Assembly: GCF_000150955.2 (NCBI RefSeq)
Contig: NC_011697.1
Coordinates: forward strand, 26,096-90,095
Length of the DNA: 64,000 nucleotides
Origin: Phaeodactylum tricornutum CCAP 1055/1
Lineage: Eukaryota > Bacillariophyta > Bacillariophyceae > Surirellales > Neidiaceae
Reading direction: 5' to 3'
Below are positions 20,301 through 30,709 of this stretch, in pieces. Below the pieces are notes generated by a model that was not told where the DNA came from, made no database searches, and was given only the letters and a program-made list of their open reading frames with translations. Each line of letters starts with the position of its first letter. Position 1 is the first letter of the stretch. Both the position numbers and the translations under genes were made by a program.

Positions 20301-20957
20301 GCGTTCCGGGGTTAGGTCTTCCACTATATTTCAGGTCCTTCGCTGTAACTAAGCGGACTTCTTTATTTGACCCTACACCAGTTGACGTTGCCAGCACTGG
20401 TTCACTCCCTTCTACCACCTCGGTGGCAGTGTTACTGCTGTGCGTGATATCGCTCCGTGCCAGTAACTATCGGAGGGTTGATTAGTCCCCCCCGTACTCT
20501 TATTAACCGGTGAGTATACCCGTCCGAACCGGAGTCAGGATTGGTCTTTCAAGCCTGTTGGTATCGAATACCTCACTTGACCAGAGAACCCGTAGTCACG
20601 AAACAACCCACTGGCAAATCCAGAAGAAAACCTAGACGATTTCCAGTGCCGGTTATTCCGAGGAAGTAGGGAGGCCAAGACGACTTACTGACAAACCCTG
20701 AAGTACTAATGGGTTTTCAATACCAATGGTCAGGAGGGTGGTGGTGGCAGCTTGACAAAGGTGCGAAGCACAAGCCGATAAATGTCCCCGTAGACACCTC
20801 TGACACTTTATGCAACAACAAGCAATGTAAGCAGTGTTGTCGAACAAGGTACGGTTGGTACCAAGCTCAACACTTCCTTGAGGCGGGCTCAAGGTGGGTT
20901 TACCAAATTCTGTGCGACAAGCAGCAGTGATTTGACGAGAAACCAAGACTGTTAATC

Positions 20958-21636
20958 TGTTACGGTATACACCAGTGTGCACCGTTCGGACAGAAGCGCT
21001 GTTAGGGACAGAGCTTGGTAAACAGAGAGGGCGTTATGACGAATGACCGGCGATACACCTAAGGGGCTTAGGGACTGTAAAACTCTACTCGTTGGCGACG
21101 CTCCCCTCGGGTTAGGCAGCGGATACGAGGACCTGTGCGTAAACTAGCAGTACGGATTAAAGAACTTATAAAACAATGATTGAAGAATTAGTGCTATAAA
21201 CTAGTTCTCGTTGCTTCTCCGATTTGCCAACAAAACAACAAAACTGAGAAACAAACTCAACCGTACACAAATATCTTTCTTCGGTCATAGTATTCCTATA
21301 CCATGACCCGCGCTCACATATACTTATAGTGACACCGAGAATACCTTTCATAACATGCATGCCGTGGAAAATGGAGCGCATCCATTTACATCCGTTAAGC
21401 AGGCAATAAGTATTATCTGTCCCACTCCGTTGCCACCGTCAGAACACGACACGTTCCGTCGCGTTCTCTCCAACGCTCGATACATCATTGTATCTAGGGA
21501 CTCCATACAATAAGACCGAACTAACTCCCATACGACTCACTTCATTCTCAAGAACACTCCAACTGCCGTTCACGGTGTTGACATCCAACTGACGGACATC
21601 ATTAGAAGACATGTCGCATGGTACTATACCGTGACA
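20958..21636 (-). repeat. 5' LTR of the second-level element
   Basis: A 679-base LTR that matches 7276-7949 except for a few substitutions and a five-base indel. TGGTC follows on the outside, completing the target duplication. Confidence 0.9.
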
Positions 21637-24600
21637 TGGTCCATGTGATAGACGTGTTGATTGGTTACTGGGTTTCGTGTCCATCTGACAATATGGAACG
21701 AGGCAAATCTCCATGATTGAAGGCATCCATGAATCTCTTCATCTATCAAAGAAGGTGCATTGCACAAAATTATATTGTTTGCTAAAAGCTCGGGTTTTGA
21801 GCGTCATTCATATGTGGATGATGAGTAGTATGCTTATACAAAGCAGTTACTTATGCAACAATTATTATCGGAATTGTACCACAAGGTAGTTGCGCATCCT
21901 CCACTTTGATAGATATTGGTTAAATATCTCGGACGGAAGAGAGCGACGGCTGTGTTGTGTTTGCTAGTGTTTGTTGCGTACTTATTGTATGGTCATGAAA
22001 TGGTACTTGTTATTGATATCATTTATTCAAGTCTATATGTGAAATTCACATTTGATGACATCAATGATCAATAATACTCGTGTTCACGTGACGTGAGAAC
22101 ACTGAATGTTCAAAACCAACTAACAGAATTTTATTGTGATCAGGAAGAAGGAAGAAAGAAGAAAGTTGACCATGGCAGCCGCTTTAACTCAAGTTCGAAA
22201 TGCTTAACAAGCAATTGGTATTGTTGATGTTGAACAGTGTGATGTCAGTACTGATTTTCTATGGATGTTTTCGAGATTACGACGGATCAGTTTATCAAGG
22301 ACATGTGTAAGAATGTTACATAGTACAACCAATGTACATACGGAAAACAGGAATAACGCGGTGTCAACAATACCTGGTAAACGCAAGTGGGCGTTATTAC
22401 AAACAACCTGCGATACACCTAAGCGGACTTAGGGACTGTAAAACTCAGCTCGCTGACAACACTCCCCACGGGTTAGACAGCAAATACAAGGACCTATGCT
22501 AAATGCAATATTTAGATCAATGAATTTCTAAAACAATGAGAGGAAGATTATTCTACAACTAGATCATGAGAATCGGTCTGCTCATTGGGATGAAGGACCT
22601 CTTACCATGTTCCAGATAACCTTACTCTCACATAGAGTGATATCTCTGCTAAATATAAATCCCACATAGAACCACTTGGTGAGTAAACAATCCTTGCCTC
22701 TAACTCTCCTTTTTGTTTATGGGACTGTGCCCTAGTTGTCATTCATGTCCTTGACTCTTGAAGCTTCCAACACAATACAATCCTGGTCATATCACGTATA
22801 CATTGGGTCATACAATAAGGCCAACATAAATGCCACAATCCCACCACAATCAACATCTTGAATCACACTTCCCTCACCCAACTTAGGTGAGACCTGTTGT
22901 AGGGACATGTCATCTTGGTGTGTATTGTGACAAAGAATATTCGTCATCCCGGGGGTACACTCCCTAATCCTAACGCGGAAGAAACAGGAGCACCGGCTGT
23001 GATTCCTCGCAATGGAGAAGCAATTTCACCCACTGCGGAGGAGCGTCTTGTGCTGTTGGCGTACTATGTTTGTCATTCGAAGCAAACTTCTCGGCCTTAT
23101 CCGGTTCAATTTAATCAGACGCGTATTTACTCAATGATTGAGATTGAGAAGCACAAATAGGAAGACAAAGAATTGGCAAAAGACCTCACTGCTCCTACTC
23201 AGATTGAAGATTTGAAGAAGATTTGCAATGCTTTCGAGAATATTGCGGAGTATTTGCTGAAAATTTGAGGAACAACAGGAGTCCCACTTGCTTACATTAT
23301 TTGTGATGAGGAAGAAGTTCCAGAAGGTCCAGACAATAATTATCAGGATGCATTCAAAGAAATAAATGCTTGCAGTCCTCATGATGAGAGTCTTATGCAG
23401 CAGACAATGCTCAGGTATGGACCATTATTTGTGGTTGTAGTCATGGGGATCCGGCTTGGAGTTGGGTGTTGTTGTATTTGAGAGCTCGAAACGGTCATGC
23501 GGCGTGGTTTGCTTTGCATTGCATTATTTGGGACCCACAAATCAGTCAAAAATTATTACACAAATTGAAGGGGACCTTTAAGCAAAGTTTTACAACAGAG
23601 AGCATTGTGGTTTTACTTTTGAGCATTTTGCTGAGATCCATCAGCAAGCGCATACAGATATGGAGGAGTTTGGAGAACCATTGACAGAGGCAGCCAAAGT
23701 TTGAATTTTTTTGAAACATATTAAAGCACTGTTTCTAAATTCTGCAGTTGCCACTGTTTGTGCTACCCCTTCTTGGAAAAATGATTTTGAAGCAACAGTG
23801 AATTTTCTGAGTGAATTTATTGAAGAACAGAATCAAGCTCAACTTCAAAATATTTTGTCAGGTTGATCTGGTTGTGGTTGAGGGTGAGGTAAAGGGTCAG
23901 GACATGGTAATAAAGGTTGTGGTGGTTGCGGTGGAAACAAGGGTGTTTTCAACAAAGGATCTACCTGTGGTATGGTGGATAGATATTATACTTTTGATGA
24001 ATACAAGACCATGAATGCAGAATAAAGCGTCATTTGCATACATTATGTGAAGAAGCTGGTGGAAAGTGTTGAAATGCATCTGGTGTTAATTCTAAGGACA
24101 ACAAAGTCAAAAAGAAGTCAAAGACCAGTCTTAAGGATACAATTTCTCTTACATTGAAGTCATTGGCAGGTTGGAGCATGTTGCAAAGAAATTTTTGACA
24201 ATTACCAAAAGTGTCAGTTGTGTCTACACATTCTATTTCTATACAGTCACTTGAGAGTGCAATTATATCACACACGGAGTTAGATTCTCACTTGGATACA
24301 TGTTGCATTGGTTGACATGCTTATATACTCAGACGGTTGATGTTTCTGCATTTTTATCTACAATTGGTCAAGCCCAGTCTGTACCAATTGTCTCTGCTGC
24401 ACTTGCTTTTGATCATCCTTACACATATGAGACATTTATTTTAGTCATTCATCAGGCCTTGCATTTTCCTACAATGGAACACGCATTGTTAAATCCAAAT
24501 CAACTTCAATTAAATGATGTTGAGGTCAATGATTGTCCCAATTTTTGTCGGAAAAGCTTACAGATTTATTGCATTCAATTTATTTACGGAAACACAATGT

Positions 24601-25481
24601 CAGGTTACCATTGTCATTAGATGGAGTCATTTTGTACTTACCAGTCCGCAAGCCGTCTGTGGAGGAGTTTCGAAATTTTCACAAGTTGAACCTTACTTAT
24701 GACAGTCCAATTTGGGATCTGTATTTGACAGATTTTTCTTGTCAGGAGGAGAAGTTTACCAATAGTAAGGGTGCATTGGTAACAAGAAATTCTGCACATG
24801 CAAACATTCAAATGGTTTCTACAAAAGACGGTACAGTATCAATTGTGTTCTCCTCTGTTTTGATGTCATTGGAAGACAAACACTTGATCAATGAACTCGA
24901 AAAGACTTGTATTGTTAGTGTTGTACAGTTGTCAAATTACAGGTATTAGGTAATGCCAGAAGAGTTGGCAAAACAATGGAATATTGGTTTATCAACAGCA
25001 AAGAGAACATTTCTGGCAACAACTCAGAGAGGGGTTACGGATATTGCCAGTTGATTGTTAGCAAAGAGAGTGAAACCGGTCACTGCACAATTGAGATATT
25101 GTCACTTGCGTATGACTTTGTATACGTATACAATGTTTTCAAATGTTGTCTCATCTTTCAAATTTATGTGAACAATGTTGACTGGATTCATGCTTTCCCA
25201 ATGAAGTCAAAAGGTCAGGCTCACAATACATTGGGTTTGTTGTTTCATTGTGAGGGAATTCCAGCTGAAATTATTTCAGATGGTGCAAAAGAGTTAGTTC
25301 AGGGAGACTTCAGAAAAAAGCTATGTCAAAATCACAAGCATCAGTATGATTGTGGGATATTTGCCTGGAGTTGCAATGTATGATTTGATTGTCAGGAGGA
25401 GAATTTGCCAATAGTAAGGGTGCATTGGTGACAAGAAATTCTGCACATGCAAATGTTCAGTTGTTTCAAAAAGAGACAGTA
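21637..25481 (+). mobile_element. Decayed gag and partial pol of the outer element
   Basis: The sequence resumes the leader at the exact point where 7275 leaves off, then runs through a gag region and the first part of pol (protease and the beginning of integrase). It aligns with 13031-16300 of the youngest element. It carries a solo LTR insertion (22314-22932), many breaks and a rearranged 3' end. No intact reading frame remains. Confidence 0.85.
22314..22932 (-). repeat. Solo LTR, relative of the second-level element's LTR
   Basis: A 619-base segment, TGTTACATAG...TATTGTGACA, is flanked by a 5-base duplication AAGAA (22309-22313 and 22933-22937). A central block (ACACCTAAG, GACTTAGGGACTGTAAAACTC, GACAACACTCCCC) is plainly homologous to 7276-7949, but diverged. 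It interrupts the gag region of the outer element, so it is younger than that element. It is older than the second-level copy by sequence. Confidence 0.85.
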
Positions 25482-25811
25482 CAGGCCTCTGCAGGCTTCA
25501 GCAACTTAACAACAACATGAAAAGCCAGGTATTTTGCCTTAACTCCCCAGGCACAATCGGAATCAGTGATCACTTCAAACACTCGAAATGCTACGAAAAC
25601 ACTACATTTGATCCCGCTACCTCAGCTTAGAACCACTGGGTCTGATAAACTAGAAACTGCAACGTTAACGGGCTAGAATTGTCCAAGGACCCGAAAGGAT
25701 CCTGCATACTTTCGTAGACAATCAAAGGCGTAAAAACATAAGATTATAGACTTGTCCAAGAGACTTAGGGATATGAACCCCACATGTACCGCTTGACGTA
25801 GGGGTCTTCTA
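25482..25811 (-). repeat. Inverted LTR and leader closing the outer element
   Basis: In reverse complement, 25811..25651 is a copia LTR and 25650..25482 is the leader that normally follows a 5' LTR. It shares private variants with the left LTR at 6918-7079 (for example GCGGTACATGTGGGG), so both come from the same or sister copies. A normal element would end with a direct 3' LTR here. Confidence 0.85.
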
Positions 25812-25981
25812 CTTTCACATCTTCCTACCCACCCCATAGCCCGTTTTCCAAACAAATTTTGTGAACGGCTCTTGTGTTAGATGAGATATTCTCAAAGGCA
25901 ACCCAAAACTAACTAGCCAGCCGGTTGAAAGCGAGGTTGCTCGGTTCGATTGACAGTTAGAGTTACTTGCTTGACTACAAA

Positions 25982-26002
25982 ACCACCACCACCACCACCA
26001 CC
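25982..26002 (+). repeat. (ACC)7 microsatellite
   Basis: Seven perfect ACC units lie in the presumed 5' UTR of the DRG1 gene, 58 bases before its ATG. No function can be assigned. Confidence 0.85.
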
Positions 26003-26060
26003 AACAGCAACAAGAACTCCCGACCGAATCGTCCTTCGATTACGCTAGAGAGAATAAAAT

Positions 26061-27740
26061 ATGTCGGATGATATTCAAAAGAAAATCGAGGAGATCGAGG
26101 CCGAAATGGCCCGAACTCAAAAGAACAAGGCAACGGTATGTAAGAATGTCCATGAAAAGCGACGTTCACCGCCTGGCACTTGACTAACGTTTTCTTGATT
26201 TCCCAAGAATTATCATATTGGAACCCTCAAAGCAAAACTGGCCAAGCTCCGCAGTGAGCTCACGAACGTAAGTGAAATCATATAGGTATTTTACAGGAGC
26301 TAGAAATATGAAAATTCACCATGCAATCTCTTCTTCCATGTTGTTCAGGGTCCTGGTGGAAAATCCGCTGGTTCCAAGGATGCCGGTCGTGGATTTGATG
26401 TTTCCAAGTCTGGCGATACGAGAATCGGCCTCGTGGGCTTTCCTTCAGTTGGAAAGTCAACTCTGTTGACGACTTTGACAGGGACAAGGAGCGAGGCAGC
26501 TGCATACGAGTGAGTCAACATTCAGTATACGAGAAGTCATTGCCGCTTTCTTTGAATTTGGGGAAAAGAGCATTCTTATATAAACTTTTCTATCTTACGG
26601 GAATACAGATTTACCACACTCACTTGCATTCCTGGGACTATGAAATATAAGGGAGCTCGAATTCAAGTGCTGGATCTTCCCGGTATGTTGTCGTCGCAAT
26701 CTTCACAAGCGTCTTCATTGTATACATTGCTTCTCACGATGCTTTCTCCTAAAATAAGGGATTATTGAGGGCGCCGCTGATGGCCGGGGTCGCGGTCGCC
26801 AGGTTATTTCGACTGCACGGACTTGCAATCTTATTCTCGTCGTTTTGGATTCTGCAAAACCCGTTACGCACAAGAAGATTATTGAGAACGAGCTTTTTAG
26901 TTTCGGGATTCGGATTAACCAAAATCCTCCTGATATTAAGGTTATGACAAAGAATGCGGGTGGGATTGGATATCAGGAGATGGTCAAGCAAACGCAGGGA
27001 ATGAGTGCTGATGTTGCGCGTGTCGTTTGCAAAGAGTATAAAATTTCGTGCGCTGAAATAATCCTACGAGAAGACGTCTCAGTGGATCAGTTTATCGACG
27101 TCATTGAAGGAAATCGGGCTTACATACCGGTGCTGTATGTGTTCAACAAAATCGATGCAATTACGATTGAGGAGCTTGACATTTTGGACCAGATGCCGAA
27201 CTATGTCCCGATTAGTAGTCAGCACGAGTGGAATCTAGAAGGTATGATCGTCCTTTTATACTGACAGAATTCGCTCAATCATTATGTGATTAGAAGGCCT
27301 AAATATCTTGCGTTCGCCTCTGGATCATTCAGAACTTATGGAAGAAATTTGGCATCGGTGCAGCATGCTAAGGGTGTAAGTAGTCGTCTATTATGGAAAC
27401 CTACAATGACATTATGTCTAACTCTGTTTCGAACACATGTCCAGATACACCAAGCCAAAAGGTCAAATTCCAGATTATGACGAGCCCGTTATTCTTCACG
27501 CCGAAAACCCCACAATAGAAGAATTCTGCAATCGGTTGCACAAGAGCATCATCGACTCCTTTAGTCACGCCTGGGTATGGGGTAAGCTAACGTTAAGCGT
27601 AAAGCAATCTCCTCCTCATACTGAGCTGACAGTTTTCAACTGCTCCCTTAGGTCGCTCGGCGAAGCATCAACCACAACGGTGTGGAAAAGACCATGTACT
27701 TGCCGATGAGGATATTGTACAGATTTGCAAGAAAGTGTAA
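26061..27740 (+). CDS. DRG1: Developmentally regulated GTP-binding protein 1 (DRG1/Rbg1)
   Basis: Eight exons: 26061-26135, 26208-26267, 26349-26509, 26609-26682, 26759-27241, 27333-27375, 27445-27581, 27652-27740. They join in frame to 373 residues, close to the family length of about 367. An N-terminal helix is followed by the G1 motif GFPSVGKST, a switch region ending in [10 protein letters not shown]3 DLPG, G4 NKID, and a C-terminal TGS domain from VYTKPKGQ to the end ([12 protein letters not shown]). [15 protein letters not shown] assigns it to DRG1 and not DRG2. The protein is a cytosolic GTPase that associates with translating ribosomes through a Dfrp/ZC3H15 partner. The acceptor at 27333 was chosen because it restores NLEELMEEIW, matching the family; nearer AGs add unrelated residues. 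It is the most intron-rich gene in the window. Confidence 0.95.
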
Positions 27741-28548
27741 AAAGGGAGGGACGTGCACTACCTCCGTCGTTTGGGTAAGCTGAACAATGCTGATCTCTTA
27801 AATACGTTACATATTTCCAAGCAATAGGTAACCTATGTTACTATTCATACAGTGACCACATCTAAAGGGGAAATCTGCTAGCACGAGACGCATTGAGTCC
27901 ACTCATTTGTATTAGCTTCAAGTTACTAGCCACTTCTTTTTTTTTCTTCTTGGCAACTAGCTCGTATGAAATTTTTGTGCTGACATAAACCATCCTCATA
28001 TATTTTCCAGAGAGTCAGCGCCCTTGTGCTTTCTTCTAGCTCTATCTAACTGTATGAGTCGGAATGATCGTTAAAGGGCTAGTGAACAAAGACGCTGTAA
28101 TTAACATTAGATTGATTTGAAAGCCAAAAATGTTGATGTTCATGGCACCTCTGTAAACAGTATCAGCGGTTTTAAAAAGTCAACTTTTGACAATGAATTA
28201 TGCACTCACAGTCATGACTCTGACGTCCATTCACTCGTTTGGGACACATCCCAGCCACTTCAAAAATGTTGGATGAAACCCTGACATACGGCTAGTCGGG
28301 CCCGCCATGCGCTTTCCGTCCGTTGCACAGTGCCGACGCAAAGTATTAGTCAATAGGTAGTCAACACTTCTCAGTTCGCTTTCGTCAGCGACGTGGGGTT
28401 CGCTTTTGTAGCCGATCTCATAGCTACGCCGATGAGAGTAGCATAAACCACCTTATTGCTTGCTACCTCCTGAGCGCAGCCAATATGCTGCTGGGTTCAA
28501 GCACATAAAATTCTTTGATCTCCGTCCCCCTTTCGAAACCAAAGCAAA
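27741..28548. other. Intergenic, DRG1 to nitronate-monooxygenase-like gene
   Basis: These 808 bases hold no supportable gene. One copy of the recurring word TCACAGTCA lies at 28206-28214, 343 bases before the next start codon. The last 60 bases before that start are pyrimidine-rich and probably leader. Confidence 0.5.
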
Positions 28549-30210
28549 ATGAAACAATTTGGAATATTCTCGCTTGCTTGCGCATTGGCTTTCTCTTCGT
28601 TGGCACCGGCATATGCGTATTCCGTTGCCCCTTCAGTACCAAGCATTATTCAAGGCGGAATGGGAATCCGGATTTCCCAATGGAAGCTTGCGCGTGAGGT
28701 AGCCCTGAAAGGTGAGCTAGGTGTGGTTTCAGGCACTGCGATGGATAATGTCATGGTGCGGGAGCTTCAGAAAGGTGATGCGGAAGGATCCTTTTTTCGC
28801 GCACTCAAGACTTTTCCTGATCAAGATATGGCAAACCGGATTGTCGCGCGATTTTATATAGAGGGCGGAAAAGACCCTTCGGAGCCTTACAAATCAATTC
28901 CAATGTGGACGCTCACCCCTAACCAACTACTCTTGGAAGCCAACGTTCTTGCAAACTACTGTGAAGTTTGGTTGGCCAAGCACAACGACGATGGATCAAT
29001 TATTGATGGGCTCGTCGGAATGAATCTACTGACAAAGGTCCAACTTCCGACGATCGCATCCCTCTACGGTGCTATGATGGCTGGCGTCGACTACATCATA
29101 ATGGGAGCTGGAATACCGATCTCGGTTCCTGGATTTCTCGACAATCTATCCGAATGCAAAGACTGTGAGCAGAAGATTGATGTGGACGGAGTTGCAGAGA
29201 AAGAAGCCCCGGTTTACAAGTTTTCACCGATTGCGTTCTGGGAAGCAGCGGGGAAGCCAGAATTGGCTGCTCCGTTAAAGCGCCCATCGTTCCTCCCTAT
29301 AGTTTCTTCTACAATACTCGCTCAGTCCCTTCTGAAAAAAGCCTCCGGAAAAGGGCCGACGAGAGGAATTCAAGGATTCGTGGTGGAGCTCAGTTCCGCA
29401 GGAGGCCACAACGCCCCTCCCCGTGGTTTTAAATTTGATCCTGTCTTCAGTACACACGCAGGCGGTTTAAATGAGCGTGGCGAACCTGTATACGGCCCCA
29501 AGGATGAAGTCGACCTGGCTAAGTTTTGCAAGGCTTGCCAGGGTTTGCCGTTTTGGCTAGCCGGTTCTTACGCTCGACCTGAACGATTTGCCGAGGTCCG
29601 AGCATTGGGAGGTGCAGGTGTCCAGTGTGGTACAATTTTTGCGCTTGCTGAAGAATCTGGCCTCGACGATTGGATCAAACAGGACATTCTTCGCAAACTG
29701 TCAGAAACCCGTTTGGATGTGCTGACAGATCCCGCTGCCTCTCCCACAGGATTTCCGTTCAAAGTACTCGATTTACCCCAGAGTCTTTCCCAAAGAGAAG
29801 TCTACGAAGCTCGTCCACGTGCATGCAACCTGGGCTACTTGCGACAACCTTACAAACGGCCTGACGGCAAAATTGGTTATCGTTGCCCTGCGGAGCCGGA
29901 GGTAGCATTTGCTAGAAAAGGTGGGGATGCCAAGGCCACTGTCGGTCGTAAATGCCTCTGCAACGCCCTCTGTTCGAATGCAGGGTTTCCGCAAGTTGGA
30001 GAGGTCAAAGCCGTCAACGGAGAAAAAATGAAGTACGTTGAGCTACCCCTGATCACGACTGGAGACGATATTAGTAGTTGCCGAGACTTCATCAAGGAAG
30101 ATGCTGATGGTCATTTAGGCTTTCCTGCTGGCGAGATTGTGGATTATCTGCTCTCTGAATGGAAAAGGAAGCCGGTCGGATCCGCAGCCGAGGGATCGAT
30201 GTCAATTTAA
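28549..30210 (+). CDS. Nitronate monooxygenase-like FMN enzyme with signal peptide
   Basis: A single exon of 553 residues. The N-terminus has a good secretory signal (hydrophobic to about residue 20, AYA cleavage-like). From about residue 32 the protein matches the 2-nitropropane dioxygenase/nitronate monooxygenase barrel: IIQGGMGI with RISQWKLAREV, GVVSGTAMD, a central FMN-phosphate region, and the SAGGHNAPPRG loop that carries the His usual in the family. The enzymes oxidise alkyl nitronates with O2; the real substrate here is unknown. The C-terminal 120 residues are unusual, with a Cys-rich stretch (GYRCPAEP, then KCLCNALCSNAG) suggesting a metal or disulfide module. The closest layout I recall is a group of long bacterial NMO proteins, so bacterial descent is possible but untested. 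The signal points to the ER or a membrane-bound compartment; no clear plastid F motif follows. Confidence 0.85.
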   Translation: MKQFGIFSLACALAFSSLAPAYAYSVAPSVPSIIQGGMGIRISQWKLAREVALKGELGVVSGTAMDNVMVRELQKGDAEGSFFRALKTFPDQDMANRIVARFYIEGGKDPSEPYKSIPMWTLTPNQLLLEANVLANYCEVWLAKHNDDGSIIDGLVGMNLLTKVQLPTIASLYGAMMAGVDYIIMGAGIPISVPGFLDNLSECKDCEQKIDVDGVAEKEAPVYKFSPIAFWEAAGKPELAAPLKRPSFLPIVSSTILAQSLLKKASGKGPTRGIQGFVVELSSAGGHNAPPRGFKFDPVFSTHAGGLNERGEPVYGPKDEVDLAKFCKACQGLPFWLAGSYARPERFAEVRALGGAGVQCGTIFALAEESGLDDWIKQDILRKLSETRLDVLTDPAASPTGFPFKVLDLPQSLSQREVYEARPRACNLGYLRQPYKRPDGKIGYRCPAEPEVAFARKGGDAKATVGRKCLCNALCSNAGFPQVGEVKAVNGEKMKYVELPLITTGDDISSCRDFIKEDADGHLGFPAGEIVDYLLSEWKRKPVGSAAEGSMSI

Positions 30211-30709
30211 AATTGGACAGCAGGAATCTTAAATGTTTTATTTGACTAGCATCAGAATGTGACACTGACAGTAAATTAAATTTTGAACAAAGCGGTTGCC
30301 TTTGACCTGTTTACAAGCCCACAGGGTACGTAGCTGGCCGACAATAAAGGACCTACTCAACTGTCTGACGGGATCCTTAATTTTTCTCCATATAATAAAT
30401 TGAAAATATATCGCACAAGCTTTGCCTAAACGCTAAAGAAAGCTCTCTGGGCCTTATTTACTTCGACAGAGTTGTGACATTGACTTTGAAAGGGAACTGT
30501 AATATAAAGCAGCGGATGCACAGCAACTCGTGAAAAATGCTAACGGTAAGAAATGATTGCGGACATCGGAATACTCAAGCGGCTTTCTAGCGATAGTCAT
30601 ACAACGTGGCTTTTCCCGGATTTCGCACTGTGCTACAGCTCATGCTCTTCCGAATCTCAATCCTGCGAAAGACATTCCCAGCAACTGTCAAACTCCAGGT
30701 TTAGAAAAG
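30211..30709. other. Intergenic, upstream of the M50B-like gene
   Basis: These 499 bases hold no supported gene. ATGCTAACG followed by GTAAGAAATG at about 30538-30553, and a CTCCAG at about 30693, could bound an intron in the 5' UTR of the next gene. Open frames here do not reach a family match. Confidence 0.4.

Larger units (their letters stand above)
7276..21636 (-). mobile_element. Second-level Ty1/copia element (minus strand), interrupted
   Basis: Two long LTRs in direct orientation, 7276-7949 and 20958-21636, begin TGTTACGGTATA and end TATACCGTGACA. They differ by a few substitutions and one five-base indel, so the insertion is recent. A 5-base target duplication, TGGTC, lies at 7271-7275 and 21637-21641. 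The element is about 14.4 kb as it stands and about 7.6 kb without the plus-strand element inserted at 12676-19395. On the minus strand, order from the right is: LTR, leader, gag-like region, the inserted element, then a long open frame with protease, integrase, chromo-like, reverse transcriptase and RNase H parts, a G-rich polypurine tract and the LTR. Apart from the large insertion it looks nearly whole, with perhaps one or two other breaks in the gag part. Its family differs from that of the other copia copies in LTR length, LTR sequence and protein sequence. Confidence 0.9.
6918..25811 (+). mobile_element. Outer decayed Ty1/copia element, host of nested insertions
   Basis: The left part is an LTR (6918-7079) and leader (to 7275). 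The right part resumes at 21637 with the rest of the leader, a gag region and the first part of pol, and ends in an inverted leader and LTR (25811..25482). The left and right pieces join exactly at a 5-base duplication (TGGTC) that brackets the inserted element at 7276-21636. The family is the same as the young element at 12676-19395, by LTR, leader and gag/pol similarity. It is clearly broken: two insertions, a rearranged 3' end and many substitutions, mostly of the CpG-to-TpG or CpA kind. The two LTRs differ at about ten of 162 positions by eye, so it is much older than the elements inside it. No duplication of flanking host DNA is evident at 6918 and 25811. Confidence 0.85.

Noticed and set aside
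6918-25811. Target-site duplication around the whole outer element
   Set aside because: The flanks at 6917 and 25812 share no matching 4-6 bases, as expected if the right end is rearranged.
27294-27299. Tandem TAG/AAG acceptors in DRG1 intron 5
   Set aside because: Both are in frame but add residues foreign to DRG1; the CAG at 27330-27332 restores the family sequence exactly.
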